Below are positions 40,629-49,269 of a stretch of 64,000 bases of DNA, one piece after another. The DNA is from Pseudonocardia cypriaca. GTDB lineage: Bacteria > Actinomycetota > Actinomycetes > Mycobacteriales > Pseudonocardiaceae. A model generated the notes under the pieces. That model did no database searches. It saw only the letters and a program-made list of their open reading frames with translations, and was not told the origin of the DNA. The translations under genes and the position numbers were made by a program. The stretch is taken from NCBI RefSeq assembly GCF_006717045.1, contig NZ_VFPH01000001.1, positions 1,488,001 through 1,552,000 on the forward strand, in the 5' to 3' direction. Numbering within the stretch: position 1 is the first letter of the stretch; each line of letters starts with the position of its first letter.

Positions 40629-41737
40629 TGGGATCGCTCTCCATCAAGGGCCTGACCGCCCGGTACGGCAAGACGGTCGCCCTGCACGGGATCGACCTGG
40701 AGCTCGCCGACGGCGAGTTCTTCGTGATCCTCGGTCCGTCCGGCGCCGGCAAGACCACCACTCTGAAGAGCGTGGCCGGCCTCGTCGACCAGGTCGAGGG
40801 CGAGGTGCGCATCGCGGACCGGGACATGACCGGCGTCGAGCCGTACGACCGCGGCGTCGCGATGGCGTTCGAGAGCTACGCGCTCTACCCGCAGAAGACG
40901 GTGGAGGAGAACCTCGCCTCCCCGTTGCGCTCGGGCCGCAACGGCACCTGGACGCCGCAGCAGCAGACCGAGCGGATCAAGCAGGTCACCACCACCCTGG
41001 GCATCGACCACCTGCTGAAGCGCTTCCCCCGCGAGCTGTCGAACGGGCAGCGCCAACGCACCGCGCTGGGCCGGGTGCTCGTGCGCCCCGCCGAGGTCTA
41101 CCTGCTCGACGAGCCGCTCTCGCACCTGGACGCGAAGCTGCGCGCCGCGATGCGCGCCGAGCTGAAGCAGCTCGGCGAGCTGTCCGGCACCACCACGCTG
41201 TACGTCACGCACGACTACCAGGAGGCCCTCGCGCTCGGCGACCGGATCGGCGTGCTGCGTGAGGGCAGGCTGGTGCAGGTCGGGACGCCCGCCGAGGTGT
41301 GGACGCAGCCGGTGGACACGTTCGTCGCCCGCGCGCTGGGGCAGCCCGAGATGAACCTCCTCGACGCCGAGGTGGAGGCGGGCCGGGCGCGGGTGGGGAA
41401 GGCGTTCACCGCCGGGGTGCCCGCGTCCGATGGCCGCGTCGCGGTGGGGATCCGGCCGCGGGACCTCGAGATCGTCGAGGGCCCCGCGCCCGCCGACCGG
41501 CTCGTGCTGCACGGGAAGGTCGTGCTGGCCGAGCGGCTGGGGCGGTCGATCGAGCTGTCGGTGGACGTGGCCGGGGTGCAGGTCATCACCGTCACCTCGG
41601 ACCACCGCGTGCACGAGGGCGGCGACGTCGCCCTCGCCGTCGACTGGGACCGCGTGCACGTCTTCTCGGCCGACGGAACCCGGCTGGGCGCCGCCCGGCG
41701 GCCGGAGGATGCGGCACTCGCCGGAGGGACCCGATGA
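40628..41737 (+). CDS. ABC sugar transporter ATPase, first of two
   Basis: The 369-residue ATPase has Walker A GPSGAGKTTT, a Q-loop-like region FESYALYPQKTVEENL, signature ELSNGQRQRTALGR (Asn instead of Gly in LSGGQ), Walker B VYLLDEPLSHLDAKL, and a C-terminal TOBE domain. It resembles the UgpC/MalK group. It probably pairs with the second ATPase to form a heterodimer energising the two permeases. Confidence 0.88.
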   Translation: MGSLSIKGLTARYGKTVALHGIDLELADGEFFVILGPSGAGKTTTLKSVAGLVDQVEGEVRIADRDMTGVEPYDRGVAMAFESYALYPQKTVEENLASPLRSGRNGTWTPQQQTERIKQVTTTLGIDHLLKRFPRELSNGQRQRTALGRVLVRPAEVYLLDEPLSHLDAKLRAAMRAELKQLGELSGTTTLYVTHDYQEALALGDRIGVLREGRLVQVGTPAEVWTQPVDTFVARALGQPEMNLLDAEVEAGRARVGKAFTAGVPASDGRVAVGIRPRDLEIVEGPAPADRLVLHGKVVLAERLGRSIELSVDVAGVQVITVTSDHRVHEGGDVALAVDWDRVHVFSADGTRLGAARRPEDAALAGGTR

Positions 41738-42846
41738 CCGCCGCTCCAACGATCGACGGAACCACCCAGAACGCGACGGCTCAGCGCCTGCGGCTGGAGT
41801 CGCTGCGCAAGACCTACACCGCCCGCGGCCGCGAGCCGTTCGAGGCCGTGAAGGGCATCGACCTCGACATCGAGCCGGGTGAGCTGGTGGCCCTGCTCGG
41901 CCCGTCCGGGTGCGGGAAGACCACCACGCTGCGGATGATCGCCGGGCTGGAGACCGTGACGGCCGGCCGGATCATGATCGGTGACCGTTCCGTGGGCGAC
42001 CTGCCGCCGGGGAAGCGCAACGTGGGCGTCGGGTTCGAGAGCTACGCGCTCTACCCGCCGCTGACGGTGCGGGAGAACCTGGCGTACGGGCTCAAGGCGC
42101 GGCGGGCCAAGGACGCGAACGCCCGCGTCGACGCGATCGCCGAGCGGCTGGAGATGACCGAGCTGCTCGGCATGCGGCCCGCCAACCTGTCCAGCGGCCA
42201 GAAGCAGCGCGTGGCGCTCGCCCGCGCCTTGGTGCGCAACCCGCCGGTGCTGCTGCTGGACGAGCCGCTCTCGCACCTGGACGCCGGGCAGCGGCAGCGG
42301 GTGCGCCGGGAGCTGAAGGTCCTGCAGCGCGAGTTCGGCTACACCACGATCGTCGTGACGCACGACCAGCTGGAGGCGCTCAGCCTCGCCGACCGGATGG
42401 CCGTGATGGACGCCGGCGTGATCAAGCAGTTCGGCACCCCGGACGAGATCTTCGACGTGCCTGCCGACCGGTTCGTCGCCGACTTCGTCGGGGAGCCGTC
42501 GATCACCCTGCTGCCGGGCACCGGCACCGGGGACGGCGTCCGGGTCGGCGGTGCGGGCGGGCTGAAGTCGGCCGTCGCCGTGCCCGACGGTCGCGAGGTG
42601 CTCGTCGGGCTGCGACCGCAGGACTGCCACCCGACCGATGGGCCCGGCCTGGAGGGGACCGTCCTGGTGTTCGAGGACCTGCTCGAGTTCGGGCTGGCCA
42701 CGGTGGAGCTGCCCGGCCTGGACACCCGGATGGTCGCGCAGGTGGAGTCCGGGCACCCGTTGCGCGCGGGCGACCGCGTCACGCTCGCCGCGCCGCCGGA
42801 GCGGGTGCACGTGTTCGACGCGGCGACGGGGGAGCGGGTCAGATGA
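41734..42846 (+). CDS. ABC sugar transporter ATPase, second of two
   Basis: The 370-residue ATPase has Walker A GPSGCGKTTTLRMIAG, FESYALYPPLTVRENL, signature NLSSGQKQRVALARAL, Walker B VLLLDEPLSHLDAGQ, the switch VVTHDQLEAL and a C-terminal TOBE region. ATG 41734 overlaps the first ATPase stop (ATGA). Two different MalK-like subunits in one sugar operon are less common than a single homodimeric one. Confidence 0.88.
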   Translation: MTAAPTIDGTTQNATAQRLRLESLRKTYTARGREPFEAVKGIDLDIEPGELVALLGPSGCGKTTTLRMIAGLETVTAGRIMIGDRSVGDLPPGKRNVGVGFESYALYPPLTVRENLAYGLKARRAKDANARVDAIAERLEMTELLGMRPANLSSGQKQRVALARALVRNPPVLLLDEPLSHLDAGQRQRVRRELKVLQREFGYTTIVVTHDQLEALSLADRMAVMDAGVIKQFGTPDEIFDVPADRFVADFVGEPSITLLPGTGTGDGVRVGGAGGLKSAVAVPDGREVLVGLRPQDCHPTDGPGLEGTVLVFEDLLEFGLATVELPGLDTRMVAQVESGHPLRAGDRVTLAAPPERVHVFDAATGERVR

Positions 42847-43877
42847 CAGTGGTCGTGTGCGCGGGGGACGAGTTCATCTCCGCCGACCTGCTCGCCGGCG
42901 CGCTCACCGAGGCAGGCGTCGAGGCGGAGTTCCGGCGGATCGACACCGCGTGGCCCACCGAGCCGTTCGGGGCCTTGGACGGCGTGCGCGAGGCGGCTGG
43001 CGACCCGGCGAAGCTCGCCGAGCTGGTGCGCGGCGCCGACGCGCTGGTCACGCACCTCGCCCCGCTCACGGCGGAGGTCCTCGAAGCCGGCCGCGGCACC
43101 CTGCGGGTGGTCGGGGTGACCCGGGGCGGGCCCGTGAACGTCGACGTGCCGGCGGCGACGGCCGCGGGCGTGCTCGTCGCGTACCTGCCCGGGCGGAACC
43201 TGGGCGCGGTAGCCGAGTTCTGCGTGGGCACGATGATCTGCGCGATGCGCGGTCTGCCCGCCGCGGCAGCGGGGCTCGCGGCCGGACGCTGGGACGCCGC
43301 CGGTTTCCGTTACGAGCGCACCGGGCTGGAGCTGCGGGCCGCGACGGTCGGGCTCGTCGGGCTGGGTGCGGTCGGGCTGCGGGTGGCGGAGCTGCTGCGC
43401 GGCTTCGGATCCCGCGTGCTCGCCCACGACCCGTACGCCTCCCCCGAGGACGCCGAACGGGTCGGCGTGCGGCTGGTGGACCTGCCGGAGCTGCTGGCCG
43501 CGAGCGACGTCGTCAGCCTGCACGCCCGGCTCACCCCCGAGACGAAGCAGATGATCGACGCGGCCGCGCTCGCCGCGATGCGCCCCGGCTCGGTGCTGGT
43601 GAACACGGCACGCGGGGAGCTGGTCGACACGCGCGCCCTGGACGCCGCGCTGGAGTCCGGGCACCTGCGCGCCGCCGTGCTCGACGTGTTCGACCCGGAG
43701 CCACCCGCCCCGGACGACCCGCTGCCCCGGCGGCCCGAGGTGTTCGCCACCCCCCACCTCGCGGGCGCCTCCCGGCAGGTGGCGGAGGAGTCGGCGGCCC
43801 GGATCGCCCGCGAGGTGGCGACGGTCCTGAGCGGCGGCCGCCCCACGACCTGCGCGAACCCGGAGCTCCTGGCCTAG
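42843..43877 (+). CDS. D-isomer-specific 2-hydroxyacid dehydrogenase
   Basis: The 344-residue protein has the NAD-binding motif VGLVGLGAVGLRVAELLRGFG and the catalytic triad: Arg in NTARGELVDT, Glu in VFDPEPPAPD and His in ATPHLAGAS. It interconverts a 2-keto acid and a D-2-hydroxy acid. As the last gene of the operon (ATGA overlap with the ATPase) it may process a sugar-acid product of the pathway. The substrate is inferred only loosely. Confidence 0.88.
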   Translation: MTVVVCAGDEFISADLLAGALTEAGVEAEFRRIDTAWPTEPFGALDGVREAAGDPAKLAELVRGADALVTHLAPLTAEVLEAGRGTLRVVGVTRGGPVNVDVPAATAAGVLVAYLPGRNLGAVAEFCVGTMICAMRGLPAAAAGLAAGRWDAAGFRYERTGLELRAATVGLVGLGAVGLRVAELLRGFGSRVLAHDPYASPEDAERVGVRLVDLPELLAASDVVSLHARLTPETKQMIDAAALAAMRPGSVLVNTARGELVDTRALDAALESGHLRAAVLDVFDPEPPAPDDPLPRRPEVFATPHLAGASRQVAEESAARIAREVATVLSGGRPTTCANPELLA

Positions 43878-43911
43878 GGCGGGGCAGGCCCCGGGACCCC
43901 GCGACCGTCGA

Positions 43912-44745
43912 TCACGCACCCGTGCGGAGGGCCGTCGCGGCGCGGACCAGCGCCGCCGTGGCCTGCGAGCGGGACTGCTGCGGCCACGCGATCGCGAGGA
44001 CCGCCGCTGGCGCGTCCACGACGGACCGGTAGGCGACGCCGGGCCGGGGGTACCGCGCGGTGACGGACTCCGGCAGCAGCTGGATCAGCTCGCCGAGCTC
44101 GACGAGCGTGAGCAGCTGGGCGAGGCCGGTCGGGCGGCGCCGGGCGGCCGCCGGATCGAGGTACCGACGCAGCTCGCCCGTGGGGATGCCGAGGTCGGCG
44201 ACGCGGAGCTGGTCGCGCTCTGCGAGCGGGTGGCCGGCCGGGATCGCGGCGATGCGCGGCTCGGTCGCGACCGTCTCGGCGTCGAGGCCGGTGTGGTCGA
44301 ACGGCTCGTGCACCAGCGCGACGTCGACCTCGCCCTGCCGCAGCAGCTGCGGCTGCTCGCCCCACTCGCACAGGTGGACCGCCACGGGCCGGGCGGCGGG
44401 ATCGGTGGAGTAGCGGGCCAGGATGTCGTCCAGGAGTGACGCCCCGGCGTCCGCCTTCAACGCCAGCACCAGCTTCGGCTCGGGTCCGGCCGCGCGGCGC
44501 GCTCGCCGTCCGGCGGCCTGGAGGGCGTCGAGCGCGATCCGCGCCTCCTGGAGCAGCACCGCGCCGGGCGGCGTCAGCGCGACGTTGTGCGTGGAGCGCT
44601 CGAAGAGGGCGACGCCGAGCTCGGCCTCGAGCTTGCTGATCGCGCGGGACAGCGGCGGCGCGGAGATGCCCAGGCGCTCGGCCGCGCGCGTGAAGTTGAG
44701 CTCCTCGGCGACGGCGACGAAGTAGCGCAGTGGGCGCGACTCCAC
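43912..44745 (-). CDS. LysR-type transcriptional regulator
   Basis: The 277-residue protein begins ESRPLRYFVAVAEELNFTRAAERLGISAPPLSRAISKLEAELG, the LysR helix-turn-helix. A shorter than usual effector domain follows. GTG 44745 has GGGAGGGG upstream. It is divergent from the NmrA-like gene, with a LysR-box palindrome between them, so it probably controls that gene. Confidence 0.88.
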   Translation of the reverse strand: MESRPLRYFVAVAEELNFTRAAERLGISAPPLSRAISKLEAELGVALFERSTHNVALTPPGAVLLQEARIALDALQAAGRRARRAAGPEPKLVLALKADAGASLLDDILARYSTDPAARPVAVHLCEWGEQPQLLRQGEVDVALVHEPFDHTGLDAETVATEPRIAAIPAGHPLAERDQLRVADLGIPTGELRRYLDPAAARRRPTGLAQLLTLVELGELIQLLPESVTARYPRPGVAYRSVVDAPAAVLAIAWPQQSRSQATAALVRAATALRTGA

Positions 44746-44762
44746 GACCCCTCCCGATCGGT

Positions 44763-44779
44763 GTTGCCCTGAGGGTAAC
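44763..44779. promoter_or_regulatory. LysR-box palindrome between divergent genes
   Basis: GTTGCCCT-G-AGGGTAAC is an inverted repeat with one mismatch and contains the T-N11-A pattern of LysR operators. It lies between the regulator start (44745) and the NmrA-like start (44836). Confidence 0.6.
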
Positions 44780-44835
44780 AAGCCTGAGCAGAGCGGTCCT
44801 TCAGTTGCGGGTCGGGGCGGCGCAGAGTGGTCGCC

Positions 44836-45717
44836 ATGATCGTCATCAGCGCCCCGACCGGCCAGATCCGTCGCGAGATCCTCGACATCGTCCTCGGGAA
44901 GGCCGCCGGGATCCGCGTGATCGTGCGCGACCCCGAACGGCTCCCGCCGCGCGTGCGCGAGCGCGTGGAGGTCGTGCAGGGCTCGCACGCCGACGCCGAC
45001 GCCGACGTCGTCACGAAGGCGTTCGCGGGCGCCGACAGCGTGTTCTGGCTGGTTCCCCCGAACCCGCGCGCGGAGAGCCTCCAGGAGCACGTCCTCGACT
45101 TCGTCCGGCCCCTGTGCGATGCGATCAACCGGCAGGGCATCGAGCGCGTCGTCGCCGTGTCCACGCTGGGCCGCGGCATCACGCGGAACGCCGGGCAGGT
45201 GTCGGCCACGTACGCGATGGACGACCTGATCGAGAGCACCGGGGTGCACTACCGCTCCCTGTGCCCGGCGTCGATCATGGAGAACCTGCTCTGGCAGGCC
45301 GACGCGATCAAGAACCAGGGCGTGTTCTTCTCGCCCACGTCCCGGGATCGCAAGTTCCTGACCACCGCCGCGAGGGACATCGCGGCCACCGCGGCCACGT
45401 TGCTGCTCGACGGTTCCTGGACGGGGCAGGAGAGCGTGCCGATCGTCGGTCCGGACGTGCTGTCCTTCGAGGAGATGACCGAGATCGTTGCGGAGGTCCT
45501 GCGGCGGCCGGTCCGCTTCCAGCAGATCTCGGGCGAGGGCTTCAAGGCGGCCCTGCTGCGCAGCGGCATGTCCGAGGCGTGGGCCCAGGGCATGGTGGAC
45601 ATCCAGATGGCGACCGACCGGGGGAGCTACCTCTCCGGCCTGACCGCCCCGGCCCCGACCGCACCGACGAGCTTCCGCACCTGGTGCGAGGAGGTCCTGA
45701 GGCCGGCTGTCAGGTGA
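44836..45717 (+). CDS. NmrA-like NAD(P)-binding protein
   Basis: The 293-residue atypical SDR starts MIVISAPTGQIRREIL (a variant of the GATG dinucleotide motif). It continues with VRDPERLPPRVRERVEVVQGSHADAD, VVAVSTLGRG and YRSLCPASIMENLLW. Such proteins are NAD(P)H-dependent reductases or redox sensors without the classic YxxxK. It is divergent from the LysR regulator. Its 3' end overlaps the convergent phosphotransferase by 8 nt. Confidence 0.82.
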   Translation: MIVISAPTGQIRREILDIVLGKAAGIRVIVRDPERLPPRVRERVEVVQGSHADADADVVTKAFAGADSVFWLVPPNPRAESLQEHVLDFVRPLCDAINRQGIERVVAVSTLGRGITRNAGQVSATYAMDDLIESTGVHYRSLCPASIMENLLWQADAIKNQGVFFSPTSRDRKFLTTAARDIAATAATLLLDGSWTGQESVPIVGPDVLSFEEMTEIVAEVLRRPVRFQQISGEGFKAALLRSGMSEAWAQGMVDIQMATDRGSYLSGLTAPAPTAPTSFRTWCEEVLRPAVR

Positions 45718-46489
45718 GCAACGCCGTCAGCCACGCCTGCTCGTTCTGCTCGATGTAGGCCGTGTCCCGACGCCAGGACGCGCCGTGGCCCTCGTCCCAC
45801 AGGCGCGCCCACGGCTGCGTGCCGCGCGCATGGCCCGCGGCGAGCAGGTCGTACATGGCGCGGGCGCGGCGGGCGAGCATGGGGGTGAGGCGGCGGCGCT
45901 GCTCCTCGTCCAGCCCGTAGGCGTCGGCGAGGACGCGCACGCGGGCGGCGGCGTCGGGCCGCCGCCGGGCCAGGTCCGCCGTGAGTGGGACGAAGGCCTT
46001 CACCGCGTAGGCGAGGTCCCACAGCCGCGACCCGGGACCAGCGCCGTCCCAGTCGATGAAGCTCCAGGTGTCGCCGCTGGTCACGAGGTTCCACGGCGCG
46101 AGGTCGTGGTGGGCGACGATCTCGCCGCCGCCGTCGTCCTCGGGCGGGATGGCCACCCGCCACGTCGCGTCCGCGGGCGGGACGAAACCCGCGACCGCGT
46201 CGTGGAACTCGCGAATCATCCGGCCGACGCGGCCGAGCCGGGCGTGCGGCTCGACCTCGGCGAACCGGTCCGGCCAGACCGTGGCGCCCGGCACGAACTC
46301 CAGCACCTCCCGGCCCTTGTCGTCGAGCCCGAGCGGGCGCGGTGCCGCCCGGAACCCGACCTCGCGCAGGTGGGTCAGCAGCGCGTGCACGGCGGGCGTC
46401 CACGGCCCGGCCGGGCGGCGCACGGTGTCGCCGACGCGGACGACGCCCGCACTCACGTTGCCGCCGACGAGCGGGATCTCTTCGATCAC
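45710..46489 (-). CDS. Aminoglycoside phosphotransferase-family protein
   Basis: The 259-residue protein has the kinase-like fold markers: VGGNVSAGVVRVGDTVRRP as N-lobe, catalytic loop IVAHHDLAPWNLV (HxDxxxxN) and metal-binding FIDWDGAGPG. It phosphorylates a small molecule, but actual drug resistance cannot be inferred. GTG 46489 is the first start in frame with the domain. Confidence 0.82.
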   Translation of the reverse strand: MIEEIPLVGGNVSAGVVRVGDTVRRPAGPWTPAVHALLTHLREVGFRAAPRPLGLDDKGREVLEFVPGATVWPDRFAEVEPHARLGRVGRMIREFHDAVAGFVPPADATWRVAIPPEDDGGGEIVAHHDLAPWNLVTSGDTWSFIDWDGAGPGSRLWDLAYAVKAFVPLTADLARRRPDAAARVRVLADAYGLDEEQRRRLTPMLARRARAMYDLLAAGHARGTQPWARLWDEGHGASWRRDTAYIEQNEQAWLTALLT

Positions 46490-46610
46490 ACCGCCAGCGT
46501 CGCGCACGGACCGCCGGTGCCGCATCCGCGTTCCCGACCGGCGGTTTCGCGACGGCGCGACCGGGCACGCTCGACCGGACCGCAGAATCTGCCCGTCACC
46601 AGGAGCCGCG

Positions 46611-46742
46611 ATGCCGCCGACGAGTCCCGACGACGACCACCCGCAGCCCGCGGAGGAGCGCGAGCCGCACCCGCCAACGGACAGCGGCGAGGACGAACGG
46701 TCCGCCGCCGAACGGGAAGCCGCCGAGTTCGGCGGCGAGTAG
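46611..46742 (+). CDS. Small acidic hypothetical protein
   Basis: ATG 46611 has AGGAG at 5 nt and opens a 43-codon frame, MPPTSPDDDHPQPAEEREPH...AAEFGGE. It is highly acidic and probably disordered. I recognise no family. The good RBS and codon use support translation. Confidence 0.45.
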   Translation: MPPTSPDDDHPQPAEEREPHPPTDSGEDERSAAEREAAEFGGE

Positions 46743-46811
46743 CCGGTCGCCCGCTCGGCGGACTTCCGGGTAGCGGCGCGTGGGGACCGGGCGGCGGGGT
46801 ACCGCAAGATC

Positions 46812-47792
46812 ATGACCGTTCCCCCGCGGCTGGTGGCGCTGCGTGCCCTGAACCTCGGTGACCTGCTGGTGGTCGTGCCGGCGCTGCGGGCGCTGCGCCG
46901 GCATTTCCCCGACCACGAGCTCACCCTCGTGACGCACGGCTGGCTCGAGCCGGTCGCCGCGCTGATCGGGGGGATCGACCGGTTCGAGCCGACTCGCGGT
47001 CTGGTGCCGCTCATGCGCCCGCGCCGCCCGGACGTCGCCGTCAACCTGCACGCGGCCGGCGGCGAGAGCGCTGCCGCGCTCGACGCGCTCGATCCGCAGC
47101 GGCGCATCGGGTTCGCCGCGCCGGGCTGGCCGGGGCCGCAGTGGTGGCCCGGTGGTCACGAGCGGCACCGCTGGTGCGCGATGCTCGCGGCCCACGGCAT
47201 CCCCGCCGACCCCGCCGACCTGCTGCTGCGCCGCCCGGAGGAGCCGTCACCCGCGCCGGGCGCCGTCGTCGTGCACGTCGGCGCCGGGTACGGCGCCAAG
47301 GAGTGGCCCACCGAGCGGTTCGCGGCCGTGGCTGCCGCGCTGCGGGCCGGCGGCCACCGGGTGGTGGTCACGGGCTCGGCCGCGCAGCGGTCCCGGGCAC
47401 TCGCCGTCGCGGAGCTGGGAGGGCTGTCGCCTGCGGCCGTGCTCGCAGGAGGTACCGGCCTGCGCGAGCTCGCGGCCCTGATCGCCGGCGCCACCCTGCT
47501 GGTCAGCGGGGACACCGGCGTGGCGCACCTGGCGTCGGCCTACCGGACGCCGTCGGTGGTGCTGTTCGGACCAGCGCCGGTCGAGGAGTGGGGACCGCCC
47601 GAGGACGGGCCGCACCGCGCGCTCACCGTCCCGGCGCTGCGGCGCGGCGACCCGTTCGCAGGCGACCCGGACCCGGCGCTGCTCGCCGTGACCGTTGCGG
47701 ACGTGCTCGCCGCCGTCGCCGAGCTGATGGGGCCGGGTGTGACGACGGCCCTCGGGCTGCGCGCCGCGCCTCCGACGTCCCGGCCGACCTGA
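46812..47792 (+). CDS. Glycosyltransferase family 9 (heptosyltransferase-like)
   Basis: The 326-residue protein has the GT9 N-terminus VALRALNLGDLLVVVPALRALRRHFP and the C-terminal donor-binding segment LLVSGDTGVAHLASAYRTPSVVLFGP. It transfers a sugar from an activated donor. In a Gram-positive actinomycete the acceptor is not lipopolysaccharide and is unknown. Confidence 0.87.
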   Translation: MTVPPRLVALRALNLGDLLVVVPALRALRRHFPDHELTLVTHGWLEPVAALIGGIDRFEPTRGLVPLMRPRRPDVAVNLHAAGGESAAALDALDPQRRIGFAAPGWPGPQWWPGGHERHRWCAMLAAHGIPADPADLLLRRPEEPSPAPGAVVVHVGAGYGAKEWPTERFAAVAAALRAGGHRVVVTGSAAQRSRALAVAELGGLSPAAVLAGGTGLRELAALIAGATLLVSGDTGVAHLASAYRTPSVVLFGPAPVEEWGPPEDGPHRALTVPALRRGDPFAGDPDPALLAVTVADVLAAVAELMGPGVTTALGLRAAPPTSRPT

Positions 47793-47889
47793 CGTCGGTG
47801 TCGGCCACCGGCGCATCAGGGTCCAGGCGTGCGCCTCCCGCTCGCATTCCGTGCGAGAACCGTGCGCGCGCTCTGCGAGCGTCAGGGGC

Positions 47890-48753
47890 ATGAAGGCAGA
47901 CGGCGTGACGGTGATCGGGCTGGGCCCGATGGGCCGGGCGATGGTACGCACGTTCCTTGCGGCTGGCCGGCCGACGAGGGTGTGGAACCGGACGCAGGCA
48001 CGGGCGGACGAGCTGGTGGGAGCGGGTGCGGTGCGGGCCGCGACGGCGGCGGACGCGGTCTCCGCGAGCGAGCTGGTCGTGCTGAGCCTCACCGACTATC
48101 AAGCGATGTACGACATCCTCGGCGACACCGGCAGCGCACTCGCTGGCCGGGTCGTCGTCAACCTCAGCTCCGACACCCCGGACGCCACGCGCGCGGCGGC
48201 GGACTGGCTCGGCGACCGCGGCGCGGAGCTCGTGGCCGGCGGGGTGCTGGCCTCGGCCGACATGGTCGGGGCCGACGGGGCGTCCGTGCTCTACAGCGGC
48301 AGCCGTCAGGCGTTCGACGCGCACGAGCCCACCCTCGCCGCGATCGGGCGGCCGGAGTACCTGGGCGCCGACCACGGCCTCGCGCAGCTGCACTACCAGG
48401 CCCAGCTGCAGGTGTTCCTGACGACGCTCGCCGCGTACCTGCAGTCGTTCGCGATGTTCGCCGCTGCTGGGATCCCGGCGCAGGAGTTCCTTGCCCGCGC
48501 GGCCCCGGGCGAGGACGTGGCCGCCCTCCTGCCCGATGCGGCCCGCGCCGTCGACGAGGGCGAGTACCCGGGGGAGTTGGCGAACGTGCTCATGATGGGC
48601 GCGACCGCGGATCACGTGGTGGGTGCCAACAGCGGCATGGGGCTCGACACGGCGCTCCCGGCCGCGATCAAGTCGCTCTACGACAGGGCGATCGTGCGGG
48701 GGCACGGCCAGGACGGGTGGGCGAGTCTTGCGGAGGTGATCCGCAGACCGTAA
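47890..48753 (+). CDS. NAD(P)-dependent oxidoreductase, imine-reductase-like
   Basis: The 287-residue protein has the Rossmann motif VTVIGLGPMGRAMVRTFLAAG, VWNRTQARADEL and VVNLSSDTPD. A C-terminal helical half follows with QLHYQAQLQVFLTTLAAYLQ, as in the imine reductase branch of the 6-phosphogluconate/beta-hydroxyacid dehydrogenase superfamily. Related enzymes reduce C=N bonds or hydroxy acids; the real substrate is unknown. ATG 47890 is preferred to GTG 47851. The stop lies inside a MarR-type operator. Confidence 0.83.
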   Translation: MKADGVTVIGLGPMGRAMVRTFLAAGRPTRVWNRTQARADELVGAGAVRAATAADAVSASELVVLSLTDYQAMYDILGDTGSALAGRVVVNLSSDTPDATRAAADWLGDRGAELVAGGVLASADMVGADGASVLYSGSRQAFDAHEPTLAAIGRPEYLGADHGLAQLHYQAQLQVFLTTLAAYLQSFAMFAAAGIPAQEFLARAAPGEDVAALLPDAARAVDEGEYPGELANVLMMGATADHVVGANSGMGLDTALPAAIKSLYDRAIVRGHGQDGWASLAEVIRRP

Positions 48754-48777
48754 CAGCACTTATATAAGCGCTGTTAC
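48750..48777. promoter_or_regulatory. 28-bp palindromic MarR-type operator overlapping the -10 box
   Basis: GTAACAGC and GCTGTTAC flank CTTATATAAG, with one A/C mismatch on either side of the centre. It overlaps the stop codon of the upstream reductase gene and the first half of TACGAT (48775-48780), the -10 box 6 nt before the leaderless MarR GTG. Occupancy would block transcription, so autorepression is likely. Confidence 0.7.
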
Positions 48778-48786
48778 GATCCGCCC

Positions 48787-49269
48787 GTGACCGCGACGCC
48801 CGACCCGCTCGAACAGCACCGTTGGCGGCCGCTGCGCCAGCTGCTCGATGCCATGGACGCGGACATCGCCCGCCTCTACGCGGATCGGGGCATCACCGGC
48901 GTGCGGCCGCGGTTCGTCGCGCCGCTGATCCGGCTCGGCCGGCGGGGTGGGATGACGATCCGGCAGCTGGCCGACTCGCTCGAGGTCACGCACTCGGCGA
49001 TGAGCCAGACCGTCGCGGCCCTGCAGCGCGACGGTCTCGTGACCACCGCAGCGGGCGCCGATGCCCGCACCCGCGAGGTGGTGCTCACCGACCGGGCGCG
49101 GGAGATCCTGCCCTTCCTCGAGGCGGAGTGGCGGGCCACGGAGGAGGCGGTCGCCGAACTGGAGGCCGAGATCCCGTACGCGCTCAGCCAGGTCGTCCGG
49201 GACCTGCAGGCCGCGCTCGCCCGCCGCTCCTTCCACGACCGGATCGCCGACCGGATCGCCGAGTCGTGA
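48787..49269 (+). CDS. MarR-family transcriptional regulator
   Basis: The 160-residue winged-helix protein has MTIRQLADSLEVTHSAMSQTVAALQRDGLV as recognition region and DARTREVVLTDRAREIL as wing. GTG 48787 is probably leaderless, with TACGAT 6 nt upstream. It overlaps the MFS exporter start by 4 nt (GTGA), the classic regulator-efflux pairing. Confidence 0.87.
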   Translation: MTATPDPLEQHRWRPLRQLLDAMDADIARLYADRGITGVRPRFVAPLIRLGRRGGMTIRQLADSLEVTHSAMSQTVAALQRDGLVTTAAGADARTREVVLTDRAREILPFLEAEWRATEEAVAELEAEIPYALSQVVRDLQAALARRSFHDRIADRIAES

